Positions 24,248 through 33,098 are shown, counted from the stretch's first letter. The stretch: 64,000 bases of DNA from Pseudorhodoplanes sp049324435 (GCA_049324435.1 JBMOOQ010000048.1:108398-172397), one strand, 5' to 3'. Numbers and translations are program-made. The notes: generated by a model from the letters alone, not told the origin.

Positions 24248-24970
24248 TCAGAGAGGCAACCCGAGAGGGGAATCGTCGGTCGCGGGCGGTGCCTTGAGAC
24301 CGTCGGCCACGGCAACCGGCGAAAAGCTGCGGCGGTGATGGATCGTGGGTCCCAGCCGCTGCAGTGCTGCGAAATGCTCCGGCACCGAATAGCCCATATG
24401 CCGCTCGAAACCGTAGCCCGGATGGGCGGCGCCGATCTGCATCATCAGCCGGTCGCGCGTCACCTTGGCGACGATCGAAGCGGCGGCAATCGAAAGCACC
24501 AGCGCGTCGCCCGAGATGACCGGCTCGCAATCGCACGGCACCTTGATGCGGTCGCGGCCATCGACATAGACGAGCTTGGGCCGGCAGGGCAGGGCGGCGA
24601 CGGCTTGCGCCAGCGCCCAGAGCGAGGCCTGCAGGATGTTGTCGCGATCGATCCGCGCAGGCGAGGCGAAGGCGACACCGACCTCGGCAGTCGCGCAGAT
24701 GCGGGCGTAGAGCTTTTCGCGTTCCTCGAAGGTCAGCTTCTTGGAATCGTTGAGCCCGCGCGGGATCCGGTCCGGATCCAGCACCACCGCGGCGGCAACG
24801 ACCGGCCCGGCGAGCGGTCCGCGCCCGGCCTCGTCGCAGCCGGCGACCGGCCAGATGCCGCGCTTGTAGGCCCGCCGCTCGCGCCGGAAGGTCGGGCGGA
24901 CGATGTCTTCTTTCAGCGGCAGGCGCGCGAGCGCTACTTTCCGATTCGGGGCCGGGCTCATGGCCGGCAT
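24248..24970 (-). CDS. rnhB: Ribonuclease HII
   Basis: A 240-residue RNase HII. It has the catalytic DEAGRGPLAGPVVAAAVVL (Asp/Glu), LNDSKKL, the SIAAASIVAKVTRDRLM segment with the third acid nearby, and GYGFERHMGYSVPEH. It removes RNA from RNA-DNA hybrids and single ribonucleotides. Translation may start at ATG 24970 or ATG 24961, 3 codons apart. It lies 31 nt after the VOC gene. Confidence 0.94.
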   Translation of the reverse strand: MPAMSPAPNRKVALARLPLKEDIVRPTFRRERRAYKRGIWPVAGCDEAGRGPLAGPVVAAAVVLDPDRIPRGLNDSKKLTFEEREKLYARICATAEVGVAFASPARIDRDNILQASLWALAQAVAALPCRPKLVYVDGRDRIKVPCDCEPVISGDALVLSIAAASIVAKVTRDRLMMQIGAAHPGYGFERHMGYSVPEHFAALQRLGPTIHHRRSFSPVAVADGLKAPPATDDSPLGLPL

Positions 24971-25001
24971 GCTGAGCGCGTCCGGCGGAAAATCGCAATT
25001 G

Positions 25002-25442
25002 CTAATCGGGGAGGTCCGGTCGTCCGTCGGCTGACAGTGGAAACTGGGGATTGTAGGCGACTTCCCAGATATGGCCGTCCGGATCGGCAAAGTGGCCGTG
25101 ATAGCCGCCCCAGTCGGCTTTTTTCGCTGGCGCAAGTTCCCTGGCGCCGGCGCCGAGCGCGAGGGTCATCACCGCATCGACCTCGGCTTCGCTCGCGCAA
25201 TTCCATGCGAGCGATATTCCGCGGAAGTCTGACGGCTTGGTGTCGGCTGCAAGACCGGCATCGCGCGCAAGCCCGCTCACGGCGTAGAGCGAGAGCGCCA
25301 GCGTTCCAGCATCAAAGAACGCGATCTCGCTCTCCGGCGCGGCTTTCATCTTTCGCTTGAACCCCAGCGCTTCATAGAAGCGCGCCGCGCGCGGAACATC
25401 GCTGACGCCAAGGGTGATCAGGCTGACATGGGCGTGCGGCAT
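25002..25442 (-). CDS. VOC superfamily (glyoxalase/dioxygenase-like) protein
   Basis: A 146-residue protein with the VOC pattern: N-terminal SLITLGVSDVPRAARFYEALGF and C-terminal HFADPDGHIWEVAYNP. The metal-site Glu and His are at the expected places, but the substrate is not predictable. It starts 6 nt after the radical SAM stop, so the two are cotranscribed. Confidence 0.88.
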   Translation of the reverse strand: MPHAHVSLITLGVSDVPRAARFYEALGFKRKMKAAPESEIAFFDAGTLALSLYAVSGLARDAGLAADTKPSDFRGISLAWNCASEAEVDAVMTLALGAGARELAPAKKADWGGYHGHFADPDGHIWEVAYNPQFPLSADGRPDLPD

Positions 25443-25448
25443 TGGTTT

Positions 25449-26636
25449 TTAAAACAAGCTCAGCTGCTCGCTGCCCTTCACCGGCTTCTGGAAGTGCTCG
25501 GTGGTGAGTTTCGCCCGCACCCGGTTCAGCCCGAGCCGTTCGCAGGCGGCCTCGAAGCGCCGGCCGATCAGCCAGGCATAAGGGCCGTCGCCGGTCTGCC
25601 GCTTGCCCCAGGTCGAGTCGTAATCCTTGCCCCCGCGCATTTCGCGCACGAGCTTCATCACGTGGCGGAAGCGATCGGGATAGTTCGCCATCAGCCATTC
25701 CTTGAACAGGTCGCGCACTTCCAGCGGCAACCGCAGCATCACATAGCCTGCGCTTTTCACGCCTGCGTGCGCGACCGCATCGAGAATGCGTTCGATCTCC
25801 GCATCGTTGATGGCGGGAATGACGGGCGCGATCATCGCCGCGGTCGGAATGCCGGCCTCCGACAATTGCCGCAGCGCCTCCAGCCGCTTCGCCGGCGTCG
25901 AGGCGCGCGGCTCCATGGTACGCGCGAGCTTGCCGTCCAGCGTCGTCACCGAGATCGCGACCTTGGCGAGATTGCGCTTCGCCATCCGCGACAGGATGTC
26001 GATGTCCCGCGTGACCAGCGCCGATTTCGTCACGATCCCGACCGGATGGCCGGCGCGCTCCAGCACCTCAAGAATGCGGCGCATGATCTGATACTGCTTC
26101 TCAATCGGCTGGTACGGGTCGGTGTTGGTACCGATCGCGATGGTGCGCGGGCTGTAGCTCGGGGACGCGAGTTCGCGCTCCAGCAGCAAAGGCGCGTCCG
26201 GCTTCATGAACAGCTTGGATTCGAAATCGAGACCCGGCGACAGCCCGAGATAGGCGTGGGTCGGCCGCGCGAAGCAATAGACGCAGCCATGCTCGCAGCC
26301 GCGATAGGGATTGATCGAGCGGTCAAACGAGATGTCCGGCGACTCGTTGCGGGTGATGATCTTGCGGGTCGCATCGACCTGCACCTGCGTCTTGAACGGC
26401 GGCAAGTCGTCGAGGCTCTGCCAGCCGTCGTCGAAGGCGATGCGGGCCAGCGGCTCATAACGGCCGGACGCATTGGAAAGAGTCCCGCGGCCGCGCCGGC
26501 GTTGTCTGTCGACGCCTGCGCCAAGGAGCCCGGACTGGTCGGAAGCGCCTTCCGGGGGCTTCCTTGCAAAGTCACCCGCAGGCGCGGAGGGCACATGCGC
26601 CGGCGGGTGTCTCAGGGCTGCGGTTGGACGTGCCAT
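25449..26636 (-). CDS. Radical SAM protein, PA0069/SplB-like family
   Basis: A 395-residue radical SAM enzyme. The 4Fe-4S motif C-x3-C-x2-C is seen in CEHGCVYCFARPTHAYLG (about residue 113). The barrel has PRTIAIGTNTDPYQPIEKQ and GIVTKSALVTRDIDIL. The N-terminal 60 residues are basic and low complexity. The family is widely conserved, related to spore photoproduct lyase, and its substrate is unknown. Confidence 0.88.
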   Translation of the reverse strand: MARPTAALRHPPAHVPSAPAGDFARKPPEGASDQSGLLGAGVDRQRRRGRGTLSNASGRYEPLARIAFDDGWQSLDDLPPFKTQVQVDATRKIITRNESPDISFDRSINPYRGCEHGCVYCFARPTHAYLGLSPGLDFESKLFMKPDAPLLLERELASPSYSPRTIAIGTNTDPYQPIEKQYQIMRRILEVLERAGHPVGIVTKSALVTRDIDILSRMAKRNLAKVAISVTTLDGKLARTMEPRASTPAKRLEALRQLSEAGIPTAAMIAPVIPAINDAEIERILDAVAHAGVKSAGYVMLRLPLEVRDLFKEWLMANYPDRFRHVMKLVREMRGGKDYDSTWGKRQTGDGPYAWLIGRRFEAACERLGLNRVRAKLTTEHFQKPVKGSEQLSLF

Positions 26637-26789
26637 ACCGAATATCTAGGGCGCAGAAACGAACAAAACAAGAACATTTTGGAAGTTGATCGGCATGGCT
26701 GAATGTCGTGGCATCGGCTATTCACAGCCCCATGATCTGGCCCGGCTGAAACATTCGTCTCGCCAATGGACCGGCAAAAATTTGGTTCC

Positions 26790-27353
26790 ATGCTGAGCGT
26801 CATCATTCCCACCCACGAATCGGAACGTATCCTGGTACGGACGCTGGCCTGTCTGGTGTCTGGCGCGACCGCCGGTCTGATTCGCGAGGTGATCCTGGCC
26901 GACGGCGGTTCAACAGATGAGACCGCCGAAGTTGGCGACGTCGCAGGCTGCCGGTTTCTATCGCTGCCGGGTCCGCTTGGGCCGCGGCTCGATCGGGCGG
27001 CAGACCTCGCGCGCAGCGACTGGCTGATGTTTGTGCCGGCGGGCGCGGTGATCGAGTCGGGCTGGGTGGCGGACGTGCAGCAATTCGTCGAGCGCGCGCC
27101 TTCCGGAATTGCCGCCAGCTTTGCTGCGGCCGCGCGCCCGCATGGTCAGCAGTCCCTGCTCGGCGCCATGATCGCGTTGTGGCGCGCGCGGCGCACGACT
27201 CTGTCGCCCGGACGCGGGCTTTTGATCGGCAAGACGTTTTTGCGCGAACTCGGCGGCTACGGCGACCGGCCGGATCCGCAGTCCGATCTGCTTCAAAGGA
27301 TCGGCAAGCGCCGCCTCGCCACATTGCGCAGCAATCTCATCCGGGAACCGTGA
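26790..27353 (+). CDS. Family 2 glycosyltransferase (short)
   Basis: A 187-residue GT-A fold protein. It begins MLSVIIPTHESERIL and has the donor-binding EVILADGGSTDETAE. The acceptor half is short, so it is smaller than typical GT2 enzymes. ATG at 26790 is preferred because the family starts at this point; ATG at 26766 would add eight residues. Neither has a strong ribosome site. Substrate unknown. Confidence 0.78.
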   Translation: MLSVIIPTHESERILVRTLACLVSGATAGLIREVILADGGSTDETAEVGDVAGCRFLSLPGPLGPRLDRAADLARSDWLMFVPAGAVIESGWVADVQQFVERAPSGIAASFAAAARPHGQQSLLGAMIALWRARRTTLSPGRGLLIGKTFLRELGGYGDRPDPQSDLLQRIGKRRLATLRSNLIREP

Positions 27354-27364
27354 TCCCCCGATAC

Positions 27365-27398
27365 TTGACTGCGTCAAATAATTAGTTGACGCTGTCAA
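27365..27398. promoter_or_regulatory. Paired operator upstream of the MarR-GNAT gene
   Basis: Two 13-bp palindromes of the form TTGAC-N3-GTCAA (27365-27377 and 27386-27398). Their centres are 21 bp apart, two helical turns, so both face the same side of DNA. The second ends 18 bp from the chosen start and can also serve as a -35-like TTGACG. This is a likely autoregulatory MarR operator. Confidence 0.7.
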
Positions 27399-27415
27399 TC
27401 ATCCGGATGATGTCC

Positions 27416-28354
27416 ATGGCGCTTGCTCCAGATCCCGCTTTCGAGGCTCGAGTCGGCGCGGTCCGGCGGTTCTCGCGCTTCTATACGCGCCGTATCGGCC
27501 TGCTCGACGAAGGTCTGTTGCAAAGCCCGTTTTCGCTCACTCAGGCGCGCGTCCTCTACGAACTCGCTCACCAGCGCGAAGCCACCGCGACCGCCGTTGC
27601 CGCGGCGCTCAGCATCGATCACGGTTATCTCAGCCGAATTCTGCGCGCGTTCGAGGAGCGCGATCTCATCGTCCGTCGGCGCGACAAGACCGATGGCCGC
27701 CAGATCGTGCTGTCGCTCACCACCAAGGGGCACAAGGCATTTGCAGCACTCGACCAGCGGTCGCAGCGCGAAACCGGCCGCCTGATCGCGCATCTCAACG
27801 ACGTCGAGCAGGCCCGTGTTGTCGCGGCTATGGACACCATAGAACGATTAATCGATCGTCAGCCGTCGCCCCGGCGCCATTACACGTTGCGGCCGCACCG
27901 ACCGGGCGACATGGGCTGGGTGGTTGAGCGTCATGGCGTGCTCTACAGCGCCGAATACGGATGGGGCAGCCATATCGAGGCGATCACCGCGGAGATCGTC
28001 GGGGCTTTTCTGAAAAATTTCGATCCGGCGCGCGAACATTGCTGGATCGCCGAAATCGACGGCGAACGTGTCGGCTGCGCCTTTCTGGTCAAAGACAGCG
28101 AAGACGTTGCGCGGCTGCGGCTGGTTCTGGTCGAGCCGCACGCCCGCGGTCTCGGACTTGGCCGCGATCTCGTGCGGCGAAGCATCGCCTTCGCGCGCAA
28201 GGCCGGCTACCACAAGGTCACACTCTGGACCCACAGCGTGCTGACGGCGGCACGCGCGATCTATCAGAAAGAAGGCTTCCAGCTTACCCGGCAATGGGTC
28301 CATGAGGATTTCGGCAAGCCCGAGCCGAGTGAAAGCTGGGAGCTTGAGCTATAG
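27416..28354 (+). CDS. MarR-GNAT fusion regulator/acetyltransferase
   Basis: A 312-residue fusion. The N-terminal MarR winged helix spans about residues 15-145 (SLTQARVLYEL, AAALSIDHGYLSRILRAFEERDLIVRRRDKTDGRQIVLSLT). A C-terminal GNAT acetyltransferase follows (about 155-312, with acetyl-CoA loop VEPHARGLGLGRDLVRRSIAFARKAGYHKVTLWT). Such fusions couple a ligand-sensing repressor to an N-acetyltransferase, often giving resistance to a small molecule. ATG at 27416 is used, with GGATGA upstream; the operator lies in front of it, excluding the longer frame. Confidence 0.88.
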   Translation: MALAPDPAFEARVGAVRRFSRFYTRRIGLLDEGLLQSPFSLTQARVLYELAHQREATATAVAAALSIDHGYLSRILRAFEERDLIVRRRDKTDGRQIVLSLTTKGHKAFAALDQRSQRETGRLIAHLNDVEQARVVAAMDTIERLIDRQPSPRRHYTLRPHRPGDMGWVVERHGVLYSAEYGWGSHIEAITAEIVGAFLKNFDPAREHCWIAEIDGERVGCAFLVKDSEDVARLRLVLVEPHARGLGLGRDLVRRSIAFARKAGYHKVTLWTHSVLTAARAIYQKEGFQLTRQWVHEDFGKPEPSESWELEL

Positions 28355-28364
28355 CGTTCGGTGC

Positions 28365-28808
28365 TCAGGCCGAGAACGGCTCGGGCTGAGGCGTTGCCGT
28401 GATCGTCGGCGTCTTCGCCGCCGGCTTGCTGTCGGAATCGGCCGGCAATTGCAGCACGGTCGCCGTCAATCCCTCGCGCAGCATCGTCACAAGGACCAAT
28501 TCGCCGTTTGGGAATTCCAGCGCATCGTGATGCGTATTCGGCCGGTTGATATCGATCTGCCGGAAGCGCGCGACCCGTTGCGGGATCGTCGCATAGCCGA
28601 AGCGCGGCGGGATCAGTCCGAAGCCTCGCGAGTACGAGACATCCTCGTTGAACGCGATTTCGGTACCGGGCCGCAGACAGACCGCGACATCCGGCTCGCC
28701 GATGGCCGCAAAGCCACCGGTGATGGAGTTGTCGAAACGGGTACTGACAATCCTGTCGCCGACTTTGGCCGGGCGTGAGGCCACATGGTGCAGACTATAG
28801 TCGCACAT
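28365..28808 (-). CDS. Conserved hypothetical protein (MCDYSLHHV family)
   Basis: A 147-residue protein starting MCDYSLHHVASRPAKVGDRIVSTRF, a sequence I know only as a conserved Rhizobiales hypothetical. The body has GFGLIPPRFGYATIPQRVARFRQIDINRPNTHHDALEFPNG and a Pro/Thr-rich tail. AAGGA lies 9 nt before the start. No signal peptide or membrane helix. It is convergent with the MarR-GNAT gene. The 295 bp upstream up to the SDR gene contains no other gene I can support. Confidence 0.7.
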   Translation of the reverse strand: MCDYSLHHVASRPAKVGDRIVSTRFDNSITGGFAAIGEPDVAVCLRPGTEIAFNEDVSYSRGFGLIPPRFGYATIPQRVARFRQIDINRPNTHHDALEFPNGELVLVTMLREGLTATVLQLPADSDSKPAAKTPTITATPQPEPFSA

Positions 28809-29103
28809 GGAAGACATCCTTCTTGCTGCGAACAGCCAATACGGTTGTCCTTCTATGCCAATGCTGCTCCACCACCGCGGCAATGATGTGGTCGTGGAAG
28901 CCGCATTATTTATCATCACCGGTTGTTGAAGCCGGTTCCGTCTGCTGACACCGGTAATCCGCATCCTGAACCCGGATATCTGGGTTCACAAAATTTTGCG
29001 CGCGGCCCGTTATCGATTTGCGGCGCGGCTACGCGTGCCCCCTTCCATTCGGCAGCATTTATCGCCAATCAACCGGGCGGGGACTGAAACCAGGACATTT
29101 TGC

Positions 29104-29898
29104 ATGAATATCGATCTGAGCGGAAAGCACGCGGTTGTAACCGGTTCGACCGGGGGTATCGGCTTTGCGATCGCCAAGGGGCTTGCGGCGTCGGGCGCCT
29201 CTGTTGTCATCAATGGCCGTGCGGACGCGCGTGTGAAGCAGGCGGTCGAGACGCTGAAGAAACAGCTACCGCAGGCGCGCGTGGAAGGGGTCGCGGCCGA
29301 TCTTGCGACCGCGGATGGCGCAAATGCCTTCGTGAAGCGCGTGCCGCAGGCCGATATTCTCGTCAACAATCTCGGAATCTTCGAGCCGAAGAATTTCGAG
29401 GACATTCCTGACGAGGACTGGCTCCGGTTCTTCGAGACTAATGTGATGAGCGGTATCCGCATGTCGCGCGCCTATATTCCCGGCATGAAGGCGAAAGACT
29501 GGGGCCGCATCGTGTTCATCTCCTCCGAATCGGGCCTCAACATCCCGCTCGAGATGATCCATTACGGCATGACCAAGACTGCGCAGATTGCGGTTGCGCG
29601 CGGCCTTGCGGAATCGCTTGCGGGCACCGGCGTCACCGTCAATTCCGTGCTGCCCGGACCGACGCGCTCCGAGGGCGTGATCGATTTCTTCGGCAAGATG
29701 GCGAAGGAGCAGGGCGTCTCGCATGAGCAGATGGAGAAGGACTTCATCGCACAGCATCGCCCGACCTCGATCATTCGAAGGCTCGCTTCGGTCGACGAGG
29801 TCGCGAATATGGTGGTCTATGCCTGTTCGAAGGAGGCGTCGGCGACGACCGGCGCAGCGCTGCGTGTCGAAGGCGGGCTGCTGCGGCATATCGGGTGA
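29104..29898 (+). CDS. Short-chain dehydrogenase/reductase
   Basis: A 264-residue classical SDR. It has the Rossmann TGSTGGIGFAIAKGLAASGA (about 12-31), NNLGIF, catalytic Ser in VFISSESG, and YGMTK with catalytic Tyr and Lys (Y-x3-K). The substrate is not predictable. It uses the ATG at 29104; the preceding 108 bp in the same frame lack support. Confidence 0.92.
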   Translation: MNIDLSGKHAVVTGSTGGIGFAIAKGLAASGASVVINGRADARVKQAVETLKKQLPQARVEGVAADLATADGANAFVKRVPQADILVNNLGIFEPKNFEDIPDEDWLRFFETNVMSGIRMSRAYIPGMKAKDWGRIVFISSESGLNIPLEMIHYGMTKTAQIAVARGLAESLAGTGVTVNSVLPGPTRSEGVIDFFGKMAKEQGVSHEQMEKDFIAQHRPTSIIRRLASVDEVANMVVYACSKEASATTGAALRVEGGLLRHIG

Positions 29899-29930
29899 TC
29901 CGTGGTGCCGCCCGGTTGCCACGATCTCGT

Positions 29931-30057
29931 GTCCCGGACGCGGTGCAGCGTGAAACGGTGCACCGCAGAGCCGGGACACCAAAATTAATCTTGCAACCGT
30001 ACTACCGTGGGACCCGGTTCTGCAGCGCGGCACTTCGAACCGCGCTGCGCCCGGGAC
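29931..30057. repeat. Palindromic repeat pair (REP/BIME-like), copy 1
   Basis: Two imperfect palindromes, 29931-29977 and 30011-30057. Each has GTCCCGG/CCGGGAC-type ends and GCAGCG/CGCTGC inner arms. A second pair occurs at 30697-30809. Similar elements are scattered in Bradyrhizobium-type genomes. Confidence 0.7.
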
Positions 30058-30119
30058 TCAAGGCGGATGCAAAGGCTCTGAGCGCCCCCGAATGACAAAG
30101 AGTTACACCGTCGCCGCAG

Positions 30120-30683
30120 CTACACGGTCGCGCCCTGTGCCTTCGGGCGGCGAAGATGCTCGTCGAGCCGCGGCATGATCTCGACGAAATTGCAGGGCCG
30201 GTAGCGGTAATCCAACTGATGCACGAGGATGCCGTCCCACGCATCCTTGCAGGCTCCCGGCGATCCGGGCAGGCAGAAAATGTAGGTTGCGCCCGCCACG
30301 CCCGCGGTGGCGCGGGTCTGGATCGCCGATGTGCCGATCTTGGCGTGGCTGATCATCAGAAAAAGGGTCGCGAACCCGTCCATCCGCTTTTCAAACAGCG
30401 GCTCGATTGCCTCAGGTGTCACGTCGCGGCCGGTGAAGCCGGTGCCGCCGGTCGAGATCACGACATCGACGCCCGGATCGGCGATCCAGGCTTTCACCTG
30501 AGTGCGGATCTTCTCGACGTCATCGGTGACGATGGCGCGTGCGGCCAGCCTGTGGCCGGCCGCTTGGAGCCGCTCCACCAGCGTCGCGCCAGATTTGTCG
30601 TCGGCCATCTCGCGGGTGTCGGAAACCGTCAGGACCGCGATGTTGAGCGGGATGAATTTCTTGGATTCGTCGATACCGGGCAT
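30120..30683 (-). CDS. moaB: Molybdenum cofactor biosynthesis protein B
   Basis: A 187-residue MoaB/MogA-fold protein. It has NIAVLTVSDTREMADDKSG at the N-terminus, VVISTGGTGFTGRDVTPEAIEPLF, and CLPGSPGACKDAWDGIL toward the end. It adenylylates molybdopterin or helps insert molybdate. It stands alone here, between two palindromic repeat pairs. Confidence 0.94.
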   Translation of the reverse strand: MPGIDESKKFIPLNIAVLTVSDTREMADDKSGATLVERLQAAGHRLAARAIVTDDVEKIRTQVKAWIADPGVDVVISTGGTGFTGRDVTPEAIEPLFEKRMDGFATLFLMISHAKIGTSAIQTRATAGVAGATYIFCLPGSPGACKDAWDGILVHQLDYRYRPCNFVEIMPRLDEHLRRPKAQGATV

Positions 30684-30696
30684 GTCTCACTCTCGT

Positions 30697-30809
30697 GTCC
30701 CGGACGCGGCGCAGCGCGATAGCGGTGCGCCGCAAAGCCGGGACCCAATCTGTTAAGGGTGAGTCCCGGTTCTGCAGCGCGTCATGAGATGCCGCGCTGC
30801 GCCCGGGAC
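30697..30809. repeat. Palindromic repeat pair (REP/BIME-like), copy 2
   Basis: Units 30697-30744 and 30763-30809 match the copy-1 units in order and sequence with a few substitutions. The two pairs bracket moaB. Confidence 0.7.
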
Positions 30810-30814
30810 GCAAG

Positions 30815-31732
30815 TCATAGATTCGCCGTCCGGAACGTGTCGCAGTCCGAGACCCGGCCGCTTTCCAGCCCGCGCTTGAACCAGCGCACGCGCTGCTCTG
30901 CGGAGCCGTGGGTGAAGGAGTCAGGCACGACGCGACCGGTGGCCTGCTTCTGCAGCCGGTCGTCGCCGATTGCCGACGCGATTCCGATCGCGCCTTCGAT
31001 ATCGCCCGGATCGATGAAGTCCTTTTTGCGGCGCGCGTGATTCGCCCAGACGCCGCCAAGACAATCGGCCTGTAGCTCGACGCGCACCTGAATGTTGTTG
31101 GCCTGTGCCTTGCTGCCCGCGGCTTGCTGCATCTGCTGGGCGCGTGGCAGGATGCCGAGCAGGTTCTGTACGTGATGCCCGACCTCGTGGGCGATCACAT
31201 AAGCCTGCGCAAACTCGCATTGCTTGCCTTTGCAGGCGCGGAATTTCTGCTCCATCTCGCGAAAGAACGCGGTGTCGAGAAAAATGCGCCGGTCCGGCGG
31301 GCAATAGAACGGTCCCATCGCCGATTGCGCCATGCCGCAGGCCCCTCCCGGCGTCATGCCTGAATAGAGACGCAACCGCGGAGGACGATAGGTCTGGCCG
31401 TTGGCACGGAAAATGTCGGACCAGACATCTTCGGTCGAGCCGACCACGGCCGCGACGAAATCGCCCTGATAATCGGACGGCGCGCCCTTCCTGGCTGGCG
31501 GTGCCTGGCGCTGGGTCTGCTGATGGCTGGGCCCGGTAAAGACCTCGGCGCCGCCGATCAGGATGCGGGGGTCGATGCCGAGAAACCAGCCGATCAGACC
31601 AAGGATGATGATCGTGCCGATACCAAGCCCGCCGCCGCCGCCCGGGATCGGAAAGCCGCCGCCGCCGCTATAGCCGCCTTCGCCGCGCACATCCTCGATG
31701 TTGTCGCTGCGGCGGAAATCCTCCCAACGCAT
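30815..31732 (-). CDS. Neutral zinc metallopeptidase, YpfJ family
   Basis: A 305-residue protein with the family start MRWEDFRRSDNIEDVRGEGG. A glycine-rich stretch and one membrane helix follow (IGTIIILGLIGWFLG, about 40-56). The C-terminal peptidase domain has HEVGHH (zinc ligands) and a downstream ELQADCLGG acid. Length and order match the YpfJ/KPN_02809 family. The long upstream open frame to 32260 overlaps the ccrM promoter and was not accepted. Confidence 0.92.
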   Translation of the reverse strand: MRWEDFRRSDNIEDVRGEGGYSGGGGFPIPGGGGGLGIGTIIILGLIGWFLGIDPRILIGGAEVFTGPSHQQTQRQAPPARKGAPSDYQGDFVAAVVGSTEDVWSDIFRANGQTYRPPRLRLYSGMTPGGACGMAQSAMGPFYCPPDRRIFLDTAFFREMEQKFRACKGKQCEFAQAYVIAHEVGHHVQNLLGILPRAQQMQQAAGSKAQANNIQVRVELQADCLGGVWANHARRKKDFIDPGDIEGAIGIASAIGDDRLQKQATGRVVPDSFTHGSAEQRVRWFKRGLESGRVSDCDTFRTANL

Positions 31733-31872
31733 CCCGTCCCTCCTCACATCGGCGCAGTGTCGCCGATCGCATGACCGCCGTCCACGCCTCAGAACGCAGA
31801 ACACGCTCACATGTTTCGTTACCAAATGGTTGTTGAAGACGGTAACCGCTAGCCTCTCAAAGTCATTGCAAC

Positions 31873-31889
31873 TTAAGGGGTTTTTTAAC
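31873..31889 (+). promoter_or_regulatory. CtrA-like half-site pair upstream of ccrM
   Basis: TTAA at 31873-31876 and TTAAC at 31885-31889, separated by 8 bp; the CtrA consensus is TTAA-N7-TTAAC, so the spacer is 1 bp long. It lies 79 bp before the ccrM start. Confidence 0.35.
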
Positions 31890-31962
31890 CTTGCGCAGCC
31901 AGTATCCGCGCAGTCGGTTGTAGGTCCCGCGTCACCGACCGCGTCGCCTGGGTCAGAGTTCT

Positions 31963-31978
31963 GAGTCATGGTAGAGTC
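31963..31978. promoter_or_regulatory. Two GANTC sites at the ccrM start codon
   Basis: GAGTC at 31963-31967 directly abuts the ATG and a second GAGTC lies at 31974-31978. They are substrates of the enzyme encoded here and could allow methylation feedback, as known for Caulobacter ccrM. Confidence 0.7.
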
Positions 31979-33098
31979 GCGTCGCGGGGCGTCCGGTCGG
32001 ACGCCCCGTCTGACTCCAGAGAAGAGTGAAGGCCCGCGTGTGCTGGTGGGCGACTGCGTCGAGCAATTGGCGACGCTGCCGGCCGAGTGCGTCGACCTCG
32101 TCTTCGCCGATCCGCCGTATAACTTGCAGCTGCAGAGCGATCTGAAGCGTCCCGACGATTCCAAGGTGGATGCCGTCACCGATGACTGGGACAAATTCGC
32201 CTCATTCAAGGAATACGACGACTTCACGCGCGCCTGGCTCACCGCCTGCCGGCGCGTCATGAAGCCATCTGCGACATTGTGGGTGATCGGCTCCTACCAC
32301 AACATTTTCCGCGTGGGCGCGATCCTGCAGGATCTCGGCTTCTGGATTCTGAACGATGTGGTGTGGCGCAAGTCGAATCCGATGCCGAATTTTCGCGGCC
32401 GCAGATTTACCAATGCGCACGAGACCATGATCTGGGCCGCGCGCGATCCCGGCGGCAAGGGCTACACATTCAATTATGAGGCGCTGAAGGCCGGCAACGA
32501 TGATGTGCAGATGCGCTCGGACTGGACGCTGCCGCTCTGCACCGGCGACGAGCGATTGAAGCGCGGCGACGGCAAGAAGCTGCATCCGACCCAGAAGCCG
32601 GAGGCGTTGCTCGCGCGGGTGATTCTCGCCGCCTCCCGGCCGGACGATCTGGTGGTCGATCCGTTTACCGGCACCGGCACGACGGGTGCCGTAGCGACCA
32701 AGCTCGGCCGGCGCTTCATCGGTGTGGAGCGCGATCCGGATTACGCCGAGGCCGCGATGAAGCGGATTGCCGCGGTCGAGCCGCTGCAAGCGCCGTCGAT
32801 CGCCCCGTTCATGACCGCGCGGGAGGCACCACGGGTGCCGTTCAGCGCATTGATCGAACGCGGGCTGATCGAGCCGGGCACCAAGCTCGTGGACTCAAAG
32901 AAGCGCCACAAGGCGCTGGTGCGGGCCGATGGCGCGGTGATGCTCGGTGAGAAGGTCGGTTCGATCCATCGCATTGGTGCGCTGGCGCAAGGCCTGGAAG
33001 CCTGCAACGGCTGGACCTTCTGGCATGTTGAGAAAAAGGGGCAACTCACCCCGATCGACGATCTGCGCGCCAAGGTGCGCGCGGAAATGGATCTTTAG
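31968..33098 (+). CDS. ccrM: Cell-cycle DNA adenine methyltransferase CcrM (GANTC)
   Basis: A 376-residue beta-class N6-adenine methyltransferase. Catalytic D48-P-P-Y51 comes first, and the SAM-binding DPFTGTGTTGAVA follows at about residue 227. The region HPTQKPEALL lies between them. The last 90 residues form the CcrM C-terminal domain (SALIERGLIEPGTKL, CNGWTFWHVE) required for DNA binding. Methylates adenine in GANTC and times cell-cycle transcription in alphaproteobacteria. It is essential in several relatives. Confidence 0.97.
   Translation: MVESRRGASGRTPRLTPEKSEGPRVLVGDCVEQLATLPAECVDLVFADPPYNLQLQSDLKRPDDSKVDAVTDDWDKFASFKEYDDFTRAWLTACRRVMKPSATLWVIGSYHNIFRVGAILQDLGFWILNDVVWRKSNPMPNFRGRRFTNAHETMIWAARDPGGKGYTFNYEALKAGNDDVQMRSDWTLPLCTGDERLKRGDGKKLHPTQKPEALLARVILAASRPDDLVVDPFTGTGTTGAVATKLGRRFIGVERDPDYAEAAMKRIAAVEPLQAPSIAPFMTAREAPRVPFSALIERGLIEPGTKLVDSKKRHKALVRADGAVMLGEKVGSIHRIGALAQGLEACNGWTFWHVEKKGQLTPIDDLRAKVRAEMDL

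Noticed and set aside
31733..32260. Upstream extension of the YpfJ metallopeptidase frame
   Set aside because: It covers the ccrM promoter and ccrM coding start; the family start MRWEDFRRS at 31732 is clear.
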